This document shows positions 14,271-21,111 of a stretch of DNA of 29,542 nt, piece after piece. The stretch is from Patescibacteria group bacterium (lineage in GTDB: Bacteria > Patescibacteriota > Gracilibacteria > UBA1369 > PNNO01): contig JAJRYP010000098.1 in the NCBI GenBank assembly GCA_024275695.1, positions 1-29,542 of the forward strand, in the 5' to 3' direction. The notes under the pieces were generated by a model. The model was not told the DNA's origin. It saw only the letters and a program-made list of their open reading frames with translations, and made no database searches. The translations under genes and the position numbers were made by a program. How positions within the stretch are numbered: the first letter of the stretch is position 1; each line of letters starts with the position of its first letter.

Positions 14271-15767
14271 ATGGCAAAACCAACAAAAAAATCAGCAGAC
14301 AAAAACATGAAAGCGCTAGCTCTTGATATTAAGATAGAGAAGAGAAGCTGGAAGCTTGTTGATTTTAATCCTGAGAAGATAAAAAAGGCTGTTCACAAAG
14401 CCCTCACTGCTTCTGGGCAAGGAGATGGCCCAGAATCAGCGAAACTAACTGACAAAGTAGTCAATTTAATAAAAAAAAGATTTAAAAAAGAAGAATCTAT
14501 AAAAGTTGAGGAGATACAAGACATTGTTGAAGAGGCGTTAATTCTGGAAAACTATATTGATACAGCTAAGGCGTATATTCTTTATCGGGAACAGCATCGC
14601 AGGATTCGCGAGGCTACAACAACTATTGATGAAGCGCTTGATATGGTTGATAACTATATCAAAGATGCTGATTGGCAGGTTAGAGAAAATTCTAACATGG
14701 GTTATTCGTTGCAGGGTTTGCATCATTACCTTGTTGCAGCAGTAAGTAAAAAATATTGGATGAGTAAAATTTATCCTAAAGAGATTAGAGATGGAATTAA
14801 AAAAGGCTCTCTTCACATTCATGATCTAGATTTCCTTGGTCCATACTGTTGCGGTTGGGATTTACATGACTTGCTTGTTCGCGGGTTTGGCGGAGTGCAA
14901 GGGAAAGTAGAATCAAGCCCAGCTAAACATTTTCGTACAGCCTTGGGGCAGTTGGTAAATTTTTTCTACACGCTTCAAGGAGAATCTGCAGGAGCCCAGG
15001 CTGTAAGCAATTTTGATACTCTACTTGCTCCTTTTATTCGGCATGACAATCTTACATATAAGCAGGTGAGACAAGCGATTCAAGAATTTGTTTTTAACTG
15101 CGCTATCCCAACTCGTGTTGGTTTTCAAACGCCGTTTCTTAATGTAACTTTGGATATTACCCCACCAAAGCATTTGGCAACTCAATCTGTGATTATCGGG
15201 GGAAAGCCCCAAGATGAAACGTATGGAGATTTTCAGGAGGAAATGAATCTATTTAACAAGGCTTTTGCTGAGGTGATGGTTGAGGGTGATTCAAAAGGAA
15301 GAATTTTTACTTTTCCAATTCCTACAATTAATATTACAAAAGATTTTGATTGGGACAATCCAGCTCTAGAAAATGTTTGGGAGATGACAGCGAAATATGG
15401 TGTTCCGTATTTCGCAAACTTTATTAATTCTGATATTAGCCCAGATGATGCTCGTTCAATGTGTTGTCGTTTGCGGTTAGATAACCGTGAATTATATAAA
15501 AGAGGGGGAGGATTGTTCGGATCAGCTCCTCTTACGGGAAGTATTGGAGTTGTGACCATCAATTTGCCTCAAATCGCGTATCTCTCAAAGACAAAGAAGG
15601 ATTTTTTTGAGAGACTTAATGTTCTTATGGACTTGGCTAGGGACGGTCTTGAGATCAAACGAAAGACTGTGGATAAATATATAGAATCTGGTCTTTATCC
15701 TTACTCGAAGCATTATTTGCATTCAGCAAAGCAAATGCGGGATACTTATTGGGGCAATCATTTTTAG
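14271..15767 (+). CDS. nrdD: Class III anaerobic ribonucleotide reductase NrdD, N-terminal two-thirds, cut by in-frame TAG
   Basis: 498 aa. An N-terminal ATP-cone (RSWKLVDFNPEKIKKAVHKAL, roughly 20-105) for allosteric control is followed by the first part of the radical barrel: HIHDLDFLGPYCCGWDL (near 190), NCAIPTRVGFQTPFLNVTLD (near 280) and MCCRLRLDNRELYKRGGG (near 397). NrdD reduces ribonucleoside triphosphates to dNTPs without oxygen, using a glycyl radical installed by NrdG. The frame ends at TAG 15765-15767 directly inside the conserved stretch GNHF-x-TIGLVGMNEA, and the same frame continues. It is preceded by a -10 box 5 nt before the ATG, so the mRNA is probably leaderless. Confidence 0.92.
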   Translation: MAKPTKKSADKNMKALALDIKIEKRSWKLVDFNPEKIKKAVHKALTASGQGDGPESAKLTDKVVNLIKKRFKKEESIKVEEIQDIVEEALILENYIDTAKAYILYREQHRRIREATTTIDEALDMVDNYIKDADWQVRENSNMGYSLQGLHHYLVAAVSKKYWMSKIYPKEIRDGIKKGSLHIHDLDFLGPYCCGWDLHDLLVRGFGGVQGKVESSPAKHFRTALGQLVNFFYTLQGESAGAQAVSNFDTLLAPFIRHDNLTYKQVRQAIQEFVFNCAIPTRVGFQTPFLNVTLDITPPKHLATQSVIIGGKPQDETYGDFQEEMNLFNKAFAEVMVEGDSKGRIFTFPIPTINITKDFDWDNPALENVWEMTAKYGVPYFANFINSDISPDDARSMCCRLRLDNRELYKRGGGLFGSAPLTGSIGVVTINLPQIAYLSKTKKDFFERLNVLMDLARDGLEIKRKTVDKYIESGLYPYSKHYLHSAKQMRDTYWGNHF

Positions 15768-15785
15768 ACTATCGGTTTAGTTGGG

Positions 15786-16517
15786 ATGAATGAAGCATTG
15801 CTAAATTTTATTGACAAGGATATAACGACTTCTGCCGGACAAAAGTTTGCGGGGGAAATTTTAGATTATATGCGTGATAGGATGGTTAAATACCAAGAGG
15901 AAACTGGGAATTTATATAATCTTGAGGCAACTCCGGCCGAGGGAACAAGTTATCGTTTGGCAAAAAGAGACAAGGAACAATATCCTGATATTATTACCGC
16001 GGGGGATAAGGAGCCGTATTATACAAACTCTACTCATCTGCCTGTGGGCTTTACCGATGATCTTTTTGAAGCGCTTGAATTACAGGATAATCTCCAGACT
16101 GAATATACTGGCGGAACGGTGTTGCACGGATTCTTGGGTGAAAGGATTAGCGATCCTGAAATGGTAAAAACTTTATTAAAAAAAGTTTTTACGAAATACA
16201 AACTCCCATATTTAACATTTACTCCAACGTTTAGTATTTGTCCGAATCATGGGTATATTAAGGGCGAACATTTTACATGCCCTCAGTGTTTAATTAAGCA
16301 ACCTTGCGAGGTTTATTCTCGAGTGTCTGGTTTTTATAGACCTGTTGAGCAGTGGCACATAGGCAAGCAAGAGGAGTTTAAAGATAGGCAGGCGTATTGC
16401 GTAGAGGCTAAATGCGTAGAGCCTGTTCAAGTAAAAGCTACAAAAATAGCGAAGAAGTCTAAAAAGACAACCAAAAAAGCCATAGAAATTTTGGAACCCG
16501 CCAAAGGTCGTAATTAA
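15786..16517 (+). CDS. nrdD: NrdD C-terminal part with zinc site and glycyl radical loop
   Basis: This continues NrdD in frame after the TAG; the six codons after the stop (TIGLVG) complete a conserved motif, so the ATG at 15786 is internal to the family's sequence. It contains HGFLGERI, the zinc-binding cysteines (ICPNHGYIKG then TCPQC) and the glycyl radical motif YSRVSGFYRP, near position 687 of the joined protein. After the radical loop an unusual lysine-rich tail of about 45 residues extends to the end, with KIAKKSKKTTKKA. The joined gene (749 codons) has normal NrdD length. If the stop is real and not bypassed, the radical Gly would be separated from the active-site half. Confidence 0.9.
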   Translation: MNEALLNFIDKDITTSAGQKFAGEILDYMRDRMVKYQEETGNLYNLEATPAEGTSYRLAKRDKEQYPDIITAGDKEPYYTNSTHLPVGFTDDLFEALELQDNLQTEYTGGTVLHGFLGERISDPEMVKTLLKKVFTKYKLPYLTFTPTFSICPNHGYIKGEHFTCPQCLIKQPCEVYSRVSGFYRPVEQWHIGKQEEFKDRQAYCVEAKCVEPVQVKATKIAKKSKKTTKKAIEILEPAKGRN

Positions 16518-16541
16518 TAGTACTCTAGCTATATAACTATT

Positions 16542-16835
16542 ATGAAAAAAGAAAACTACAAGTGCAGGGATTGCGGGAAAGCACTTTCTCTAAAAGATAA
16601 CAGCGAGATTGTTGGCGGTAAAGTTCTTGTTTATGACATCGGAGAAGCTGGAATTGAGAAGAAGATTGAGGTAATCAAATGTGATGGATGTTTCGAGAAA
16701 GATTCGTCTCTAAAGAACTATCAAGAGTGCGAGGTTTACTCTCGCGTGGTTGGTTTCTATAGACCACTTAAACAGTGGCACGTAGGCAAACAGCAAGAGT
16801 TTAGTGAAAGAAAAGAGTATATTTGCGAATGCTAG
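16542..16835 (+). CDS. Stand-alone zinc/glycyl-radical domain protein, paralogue of the NrdD C-terminus
   Basis: 97 aa. The N-terminus has CRDCG and, after a 40-residue insert, CDGC, a zinc-ribbon-like pair. The C-terminal third (CEVYSRVVGFYRPLKQWHVG, then KQQEFSERKEY) is nearly the same as the end of NrdD just upstream (CEVYSRVSGFYRPVEQWHIG, then KQEEFKDRQAY). It keeps the glycine of the RVxGF radical motif but has no barrel and no lysine-rich tail. The arrangement recalls GrcA/YfiD, a small protein that replaces the damaged glycyl radical domain of pyruvate formate-lyase. A similar repair or regulatory subunit for NrdD is my inference. The gene lies between nrdD and nrdG, 24 nt after nrdD. 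Confidence 0.85.
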   Translation: MKKENYKCRDCGKALSLKDNSEIVGGKVLVYDIGEAGIEKKIEVIKCDGCFEKDSSLKNYQECEVYSRVVGFYRPLKQWHVGKQQEFSERKEYICEC

Positions 16836-16848
16836 ATCTCTTTCCTCC

Positions 16849-16882
16849 AAGCTGACCTCACGTTTTAACGAGGGGTCAGCTT
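16849..16882 (+). terminator. Hairpin between the glycyl-radical gene and nrdG
   Basis: A 9-bp stem AAGCTGACC/GGTCAGCTT, with CGTT/AACG pairing again inside the loop, forms a long hairpin 14 nt after the stop codon. The downstream U-tract is weak (TGTGTTAA), so it may terminate partially or stabilise the upstream mRNA. Confidence 0.6.
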
Positions 16883-16884
16883 TG

Positions 16885-16893
16885 TGTTAAGAT
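16885..16893 (+). promoter_or_regulatory. Extended -10 promoter of nrdG
   Basis: TG-T-TAAGAT ends 7 nt before the nrdG ATG, predicting a leaderless nrdG transcript separate from nrdD. No clear -35 box. Confidence 0.45.
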
Positions 16894-16900
16894 ACTGTTT

Positions 16901-17599
16901 ATGAAAATAGGAGGACTTCAAAAATTAACTTTGGTAGATTATCTGGGTAAAATTGCCGCTACGGTTTTTACTGTTGGTTGTAATTTTGCATGTCCATTTT
17001 GTCATAATCCAAATTTGGCTGATGGCAAGCAAGCGAAAAGTCACCCTTTAATACCAGAAGAAGAGGTTTTTTCTTTTTTGGACAACAGGAGAGACAATCT
17101 TGATGGGGTTTGTATTACCGGCGGAGAACCAACCCTGTTTCCAGATTTAGCCGATTTTATTAGGAAAATAAAAAATCTTGGTTTTGCAGTAAAGTTAGAC
17201 ACAAATGGCACTAATCCTGAGGCAGTTGAGGCGTTAATTGCCGAAAACCTTGTTGACTATATTGCGATGGATATTAAAGCTTCTTTAAGTAGATATACGG
17301 AAGCTTGCGGGAGAAATATCAATTTAGAGAAAATCAAAAAAAGTGTAAAGATTATCCAATCTTTCCCAGAGTATGAATTTCGTACAACCACTTTGCCGCG
17401 TTTGCATACAAGAGAAGATTTTATGGAAATTGGAGAGTGGCTTAGCGGCTCCCAGAAGTATTATATACAGCAATTTAGGGCCGACAGAAATACTCTCAAC
17501 CCCGATTTTGCAAAAGAGAGGAGTTATTCGCTGGAAGAGTTAAACGAGTTTTGCGAAATGCTTAAACCATATTTTGGGGCTTGCGGAGTCAGGGGCTAG
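16901..17599 (+). CDS. nrdG: Anaerobic RNR-activating radical SAM enzyme NrdG
   Basis: 232 aa. The radical SAM cluster motif CNFACPFC has cysteines at 27, 31 and 34 (CX3CX2C), and GGEP at about 75 is the SAM-binding glycine motif. The protein starts MKIGGLQKLTLVDYLGKIAA, typical of NrdG-type activases. It uses a 4Fe-4S cluster and S-adenosylmethionine to make the glycyl radical on NrdD, and perhaps on the small paralogue encoded just upstream. It ends before a strong terminator. Confidence 0.92.
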   Translation: MKIGGLQKLTLVDYLGKIAATVFTVGCNFACPFCHNPNLADGKQAKSHPLIPEEEVFSFLDNRRDNLDGVCITGGEPTLFPDLADFIRKIKNLGFAVKLDTNGTNPEAVEALIAENLVDYIAMDIKASLSRYTEACGRNINLEKIKKSVKIIQSFPEYEFRTTTLPRLHTREDFMEIGEWLSGSQKYYIQQFRADRNTLNPDFAKERSYSLEELNEFCEMLKPYFGACGVRG

Positions 17600-17616
17600 T
17601 TTATATAATTTGTCTG

Positions 17617-17659
17617 AAATCAACCACTTGAAGGTTCTACCTCCAAGTGTTGATTTTTT
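17617..17659 (+). terminator. Terminator after nrdG
   Basis: A 13-bp stem with one bulged C (AAATCAAC-ACTTG pairing with CAAGTGTTGATTT) is followed by TTTTTT. It lies 18 nt after the nrdG stop. Confidence 0.85.
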
Positions 17660-17720
17660 GGGGAAGGGTGCTATTTTCACCTTAGATTGAAATTTTACTA
17701 AGATTGGAAGGAGTTCTGAA

Positions 17721-18055
17721 ATGGATAAGGATTTTGAGAAATTGATTCCAGATGAAAAAAGGAAGAGCTTAAAGTGTCTTATGAAAAAATGCTAGAGGAT
17801 TTAAAGCGGGTACTCGAGAGCAGGTCGGTTCGTCGATATAGGGGTGGACCGTATGGTGATTCCGAAATGGAGACTATGCGCAGGAATATTCCGTCGCATC
17901 ACGCGGACTTTATTCTGGCCCTTTTGGAGAAAAATCCGGAGTTTGCTTTTAAGATATATGTTCAAATGATTGTTAAGAAGGAGCAAGGCAAGATTAAGAG
18001 AGATATTGACCGGGTGGAAGATAGTATGAAAGAGCTGAAAAAGAAGGTCTTGTAG
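17721..18055 (+). CDS. Hypothetical helical protein, frameshifted at a poly-A run
   Basis: The uninterrupted frame is 17774-18055 from a GTG (93 aa). A better start exists: ATG 17721 with Shine-Dalgarno GGAAGGAG 7 nt before it, giving MDKDFEKLIPDE. That frame then meets A6 (17755-17760) and ends at a TAG. One more A joins the two as PDEKKEELKVSYEKMLEDLK, a smooth helical continuation, for about 111 aa in total. The protein is basic and helical with a C-terminal coiled coil (KIKRDIDRVEDSMKELKKKV) and a central SRSVRRYRGGPYGDSEM. I do not recognise a family. It is the second homopolymer frameshift in the window lacking one A. Confidence 0.7.
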
Positions 18056-18068
18056 CTTCTTCGAACTA

Positions 18069-18085
18069 CAAAGGGTAACCCTTTG
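18069..18085. repeat. Short palindrome with 3-nt loop, copy 1 (CAAAGGG type)
   Basis: Perfect arms CAAAGGG/CCCTTTG around loop TAA, followed by CA. The same sequence with loop CAA occurs at 29424-29442. Too short and without a T-run to be the terminator, which follows separately. Confidence 0.7.
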
Positions 18086-18094
18086 CAAATGTGG

Positions 18095-18131
18095 AAAACT
18101 GCTTATTTTGACTTAAAATAAGCAGTTTTTT
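18095..18131 (+). terminator. Strong terminator after the hypothetical gene
   Basis: A perfect 15-bp stem (AAAACTGCTTATTTT pairing with AAAATAAGCAGTTTT) with a 5-nt loop, followed by TT and GTTTG. Confidence 0.9.
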
Positions 18132-18219
18132 GTTTGTTTGCAAAATTGTGCATCAGATGCCAGAATAGATAAACGACGATAATGTTCTTTTACAAAAATA
18201 AACCAAGAAGGATAAAGGC

Positions 18220-18840
18220 ATGAGTAACGAAGCACCATTTATTGTTGTCGAGGCTATCGACGGCGGCGGGAAGGGCGAGCAGGTTAAACTCCTAGTCGAT
18301 TTGATTTTTGGCCTTGATAAGAAGAATCATGTTTTTCTTACTCGTGAGCCATATAATTCGATTTATCATGATCAAATTCGCGAAATTATTAGGGTTAATA
18401 AAAATCCAACAGATAACGCTAAGCAGTTGGCGCAATTGTATGAGGAGGATCGCAAGATCCATTGCGAGATAATGAAAAAAATTTTGAGTATGGGTATAAT
18501 TGTGGTTTCTGATCGGTACAAACATGCGACCTTGGCTTATCAGTGGGCCCAGGGGCTTGATCTACAAGAGTTGATTGAGGTGCATAAAGGTCTACTGATC
18601 CCTGATTTAACTATAATCATGGACGTGCCGGCTGAGGTTGCACTGGAAAGGATTAATAGAGATAAAAATAGAACCCATAAGGAAGTTTTTGAACAGCTTG
18701 AGTTTATGAAAAAGCTAAAGGAAAACTACTTGGCTCTTCCGGCACATCACCCAGACGAAAAGATTGTCATCATTGATGGCAATAGGGAGGTTGACGAGGT
18801 GGCTAAGAGTATACAGCAAGAAGTAGAAAAAATCTTGTAA
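18220..18840 (+). CDS. tmk: Thymidylate kinase (dTMP kinase)
   Basis: 206 aa of the dTMP kinase fold: P-loop EAIDGGGKGEQ (about 12-22), TREPY (about 46), the substrate-binding DRYKHATLAYQWAQG (about 98), and a lid segment RINRDKNRTH (about 145). It phosphorylates dTMP to dTDP in the cytoplasm. The P-loop is atypical: bacterial Tmk usually has GK followed by S/T and then T; here the sequence is GKGEQ. It resembles the GKGTQ of adenylate kinases except for Glu in place of Thr. The start is supported by a purine-rich Shine-Dalgarno (AAGAAGGATAAAGG). thyA follows after 11 nt, so the two form an operon for dTTP synthesis. Confidence 0.88.
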   Translation: MSNEAPFIVVEAIDGGGKGEQVKLLVDLIFGLDKKNHVFLTREPYNSIYHDQIREIIRVNKNPTDNAKQLAQLYEEDRKIHCEIMKKILSMGIIVVSDRYKHATLAYQWAQGLDLQELIEVHKGLLIPDLTIIMDVPAEVALERINRDKNRTHKEVFEQLEFMKKLKENYLALPAHHPDEKIVIIDGNREVDEVAKSIQQEVEKIL

Positions 18841-18851
18841 GGAGGTTATAA

Positions 18852-19643
18852 ATGCTCAAACACACATTTATCCAGGCTAGGGATTTGCCAGACGCCTGGT
18901 TTCAGTGCGTCAGCGAGGTGCTTAAAGTTGGCGAAGCAAGTCGTAAAAGAAAAGTTGGACAGGGTTCATACGAAGGAGAGTATCGCCTGGAGTTCGATTA
19001 TATTACTGGGCAAATACTACACCCTGACGCCAAGCCCCTTATTCCGGAAATTCCAGCTCATCTGGGTATTCCTAATCCAGTAGAGAGTATGGATTATGTT
19101 GAGTCGTATTTTGCCAGGTATTTGATGAGCAACATAAAGGAAGCGGATGAAGAATATACCTATGGGGAACGAATGGTTGCTGCCTTGACACAGCCTGTTG
19201 CTCATATTGGTTCTGAGCATACTTTTTTTGATGAGGGAGAAAGATCTGTTGCTGTAAATCAAATGGATCACATTATTCAGCGTTATAGAGAGTTTGGTCC
19301 GGGGAACAATCAGCTTATTCTCCAAGTTGGACAGCCTGCTGATATTATGCTCAAGGACCCACCGTGCTTGAGACACATTGATACTCGGGTTGTAGAAGGT
19401 AAACTGCATTTCTTCATTTATTTCAGAAGTTGGGATTTATGGGGAGGTTTTCCTGTTAACCTTGCGGGAATTTTATTATTGCAAGAGTACATGGCTTCTG
19501 CAATTGGGGTGGGAGTTGGTGAAATGTGGTTTCAGAGTAAGGGTCTTCACTTATATGGTTATGCATGGGAAATAGCCGGAAAACGTAGAGGGATTACTGA
19601 AGCAGAAATGACATTGCTGACAAAAGAGTTAAGAGCAGCTTAA
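18852..19643 (+). CDS. thyA: Thymidylate synthase, archaeal-like ThyA type
   Basis: 263 aa. The catalytic cysteine lies in KDPPCLRHID (about residue 171), followed by the dUMP-binding segment FRSWDLWGGFPVNLAGILLLQ and by GLHLYGY. This arrangement matches the thymidylate synthase family, and the FRSWDLW form is the one I associate with archaeal and some phage homologues rather than the FRSNDAWLG-type motif of E. coli ThyA. A hydroxymethylase of the same family is a less likely alternative. It methylates dUMP to dTMP using methylene-tetrahydrofolate, feeding Tmk encoded just upstream. A perfect GGAGG lies 7 nt before the ATG, and a strong terminator follows. Confidence 0.87.
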   Translation: MLKHTFIQARDLPDAWFQCVSEVLKVGEASRKRKVGQGSYEGEYRLEFDYITGQILHPDAKPLIPEIPAHLGIPNPVESMDYVESYFARYLMSNIKEADEEYTYGERMVAALTQPVAHIGSEHTFFDEGERSVAVNQMDHIIQRYREFGPGNNQLILQVGQPADIMLKDPPCLRHIDTRVVEGKLHFFIYFRSWDLWGGFPVNLAGILLLQEYMASAIGVGVGEMWFQSKGLHLYGYAWEIAGKRRGITEAEMTLLTKELRAA

Positions 19644-19661
19644 AACTAAACAAAAAAACAA

Positions 19662-19692
19662 ACCCGCCAGGCCAAGCTTGGCGGGTCTTTCT
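19662..19692 (+). terminator. Terminator after thyA
   Basis: An 8-bp GC-rich stem ACCCGCCA/TGGCGGGT (19662-19669 and 19679-19686) followed by CTTTCT, 18 nt after the stop. Confidence 0.8.
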
Positions 19693-19785
19693 ATTCACAA
19701 ATATCTCTTGCCAAAATATCTACAAAAAGGTAGGAATTAAACTAGACGCATTTTTAAATTTGAACAAGAAAGGGGTGAGGCAAAA

Positions 19786-21045
19786 ATGTGGGATCCCTAC
19801 GCTAATTTTCAGTCTATTGTTTTACCAAATGGGCTGACAGTTTACGTATTAACTTGGCCTTATGCTCTTGACTCTATTGTGGCAGGTATTTTGCTAAATG
19901 TTGGGTCTAAAGATGACCCAGATGGTCTAGAGGGGCTGGCGCACTATGTTGAGCATCTTGTTGCCTACAATATTCCTGGGTATGCCAGGATTGATGTATC
20001 TGATTTTTTTTCAAAAAAGGGTGGAGATTGTATCTTGGGCGAGACAGGGTATCACTCAACATTTTACAAGTTCTTTATTCCTCTGGATAGAGGTCTTTTA
20101 AACGAAGCTCTGAATATTTTTGGCTCAATGCTTTTAAGGTCTGAAATGGGGAAAAATATTGAGAGTGAAAGAAGTGTAATTCTTAAGGAGTTTGAGAGGA
20201 AGTTTCCCTCTAAGAGGTTATTAACTTTTCAGCAAGAAGCCAGAAAAGTGATTTTCTCTGGGCACGATGTTCAGCGATTCACATCTTCGCTTGGTATTCC
20301 AAAAACAATAAGGGCTATCCAAGTTGATGATATTACAAAATTTTATCAACAGTATTATAATCCGTCTAACTTGAGCATTGTTGTTGTTAGCAGACTTGCA
20401 TTTGATGAGGTTGTCGAATTTGTTGCTACAAGCCCATTTTCTGTTATTCGGGGCGGCAAGTCGGCGCTTATTCTTACCCCTCGTGATTTTCCACCTGTTG
20501 GTACTGGCAAGCGTGTTGTGCGTAAGCACACAGAAAAACCTGCTCCTCAGTATATTTCGTATGAGAGCGCTGCCTCCTTGCCTGGGGTGATCAGTTACGA
20601 CACAATGGCTATTATGTCGTTTATGCTTAAGCATGTTTTAATGCACAAAATAAGAGAAGAGAAGCAGTGGACATATGAAATTGATGTGCCATATCAAAAT
20701 TTTGTAACAAGTTACGAACTCAGAATTGTTAGTGAGGCGCTTGGTCTTGAGGCATTTCACGAAATTGACGATATAATCAACCAATCTGTTGATCTTGTAG
20801 CTGAAGACCTTGGCTTATTTTCTCATGTTAAAGAGGCGCTTGTTAGGCAGCACAATATAATGGATTTGGATATATCACCCATGTCTGTATTAAACGGGGC
20901 CGTAAGTGATTTGACGGCCAATGGTAAGGTAATTGCTCTAGAAGACGAAAAGAGTGGTTTAAGCGCAGTAAGCATGGATGATATTTGTCGCGTAGCCGAA
21001 TATTTAAAGCCCGAACATCGGTTCACTCTTATTCAAAAACCTTAA
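19786..21045 (+). CDS. M16-family (pitrilysin/processing-peptidase-like) zinc metallopeptidase
   Basis: 419 aa. The inverted zinc motif HxxEH is HYVEH at about residues 52-56, and the distal zinc ligand lies in the ESERSVILKEFE helix, about 75 residues on, so the active site looks complete. An M16 N-terminal domain is followed by the second, non-catalytic domain, as in two-domain subunits of about 420 aa. M16 enzymes degrade or process peptides in a clam-shell chamber. No signal peptide is evident, so it is probably cytoplasmic. The start ATG has a purine-rich Shine-Dalgarno (AAGAAAGGGGTGAGG). It forms a single-gene unit between two terminators. Confidence 0.87.
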   Translation: MWDPYANFQSIVLPNGLTVYVLTWPYALDSIVAGILLNVGSKDDPDGLEGLAHYVEHLVAYNIPGYARIDVSDFFSKKGGDCILGETGYHSTFYKFFIPLDRGLLNEALNIFGSMLLRSEMGKNIESERSVILKEFERKFPSKRLLTFQQEARKVIFSGHDVQRFTSSLGIPKTIRAIQVDDITKFYQQYYNPSNLSIVVVSRLAFDEVVEFVATSPFSVIRGGKSALILTPRDFPPVGTGKRVVRKHTEKPAPQYISYESAASLPGVISYDTMAIMSFMLKHVLMHKIREEKQWTYEIDVPYQNFVTSYELRIVSEALGLEAFHEIDDIINQSVDLVAEDLGLFSHVKEALVRQHNIMDLDISPMSVLNGAVSDLTANGKVIALEDEKSGLSAVSMDDICRVAEYLKPEHRFTLIQKP

Positions 21046-21049
21046 ATTT

Positions 21050-21080
21050 AAAGCCCTGGCGGGAACGTCGGGGCTTTTTA
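21050..21080 (+). terminator. Terminator after the M16 peptidase gene
   Basis: AAAGCCC/GGGGCTTT pair around an internal loop, followed by TTTTTA, starting 5 nt after the stop codon. Confidence 0.75.
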
Positions 21081-21094
21081 ATTGGTCTTTTTAA

Positions 21095-21103
21095 TGATAA
21101 TAT
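21095..21103 (+). promoter_or_regulatory. Extended -10 promoter of argS-pepF
   Basis: TG-A-TAATAT ends 8 nt before the argS ATG, predicting a leaderless or nearly leaderless mRNA. No Shine-Dalgarno is present. Confidence 0.5.
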
Positions 21104-21111
21104 AGATCTTA

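Noticed and set aside
15765..15767. TAG recoding (pyrrolysine or glutamine) in nrdD
   Set aside because: TAG is the natural terminator of several neighbours (nrdG, pepF, the glycyl-radical gene, the 10955 gene), so it is a normal stop in this genome.
16542..16835. The small glycyl-radical gene as a detached piece of nrdD caused by a further frameshift
   Set aside because: NrdD already has its own complete radical loop and tail upstream, and the small protein has its own N-terminus with separate cysteine pairs, so it is a paralogue and not a fragment.
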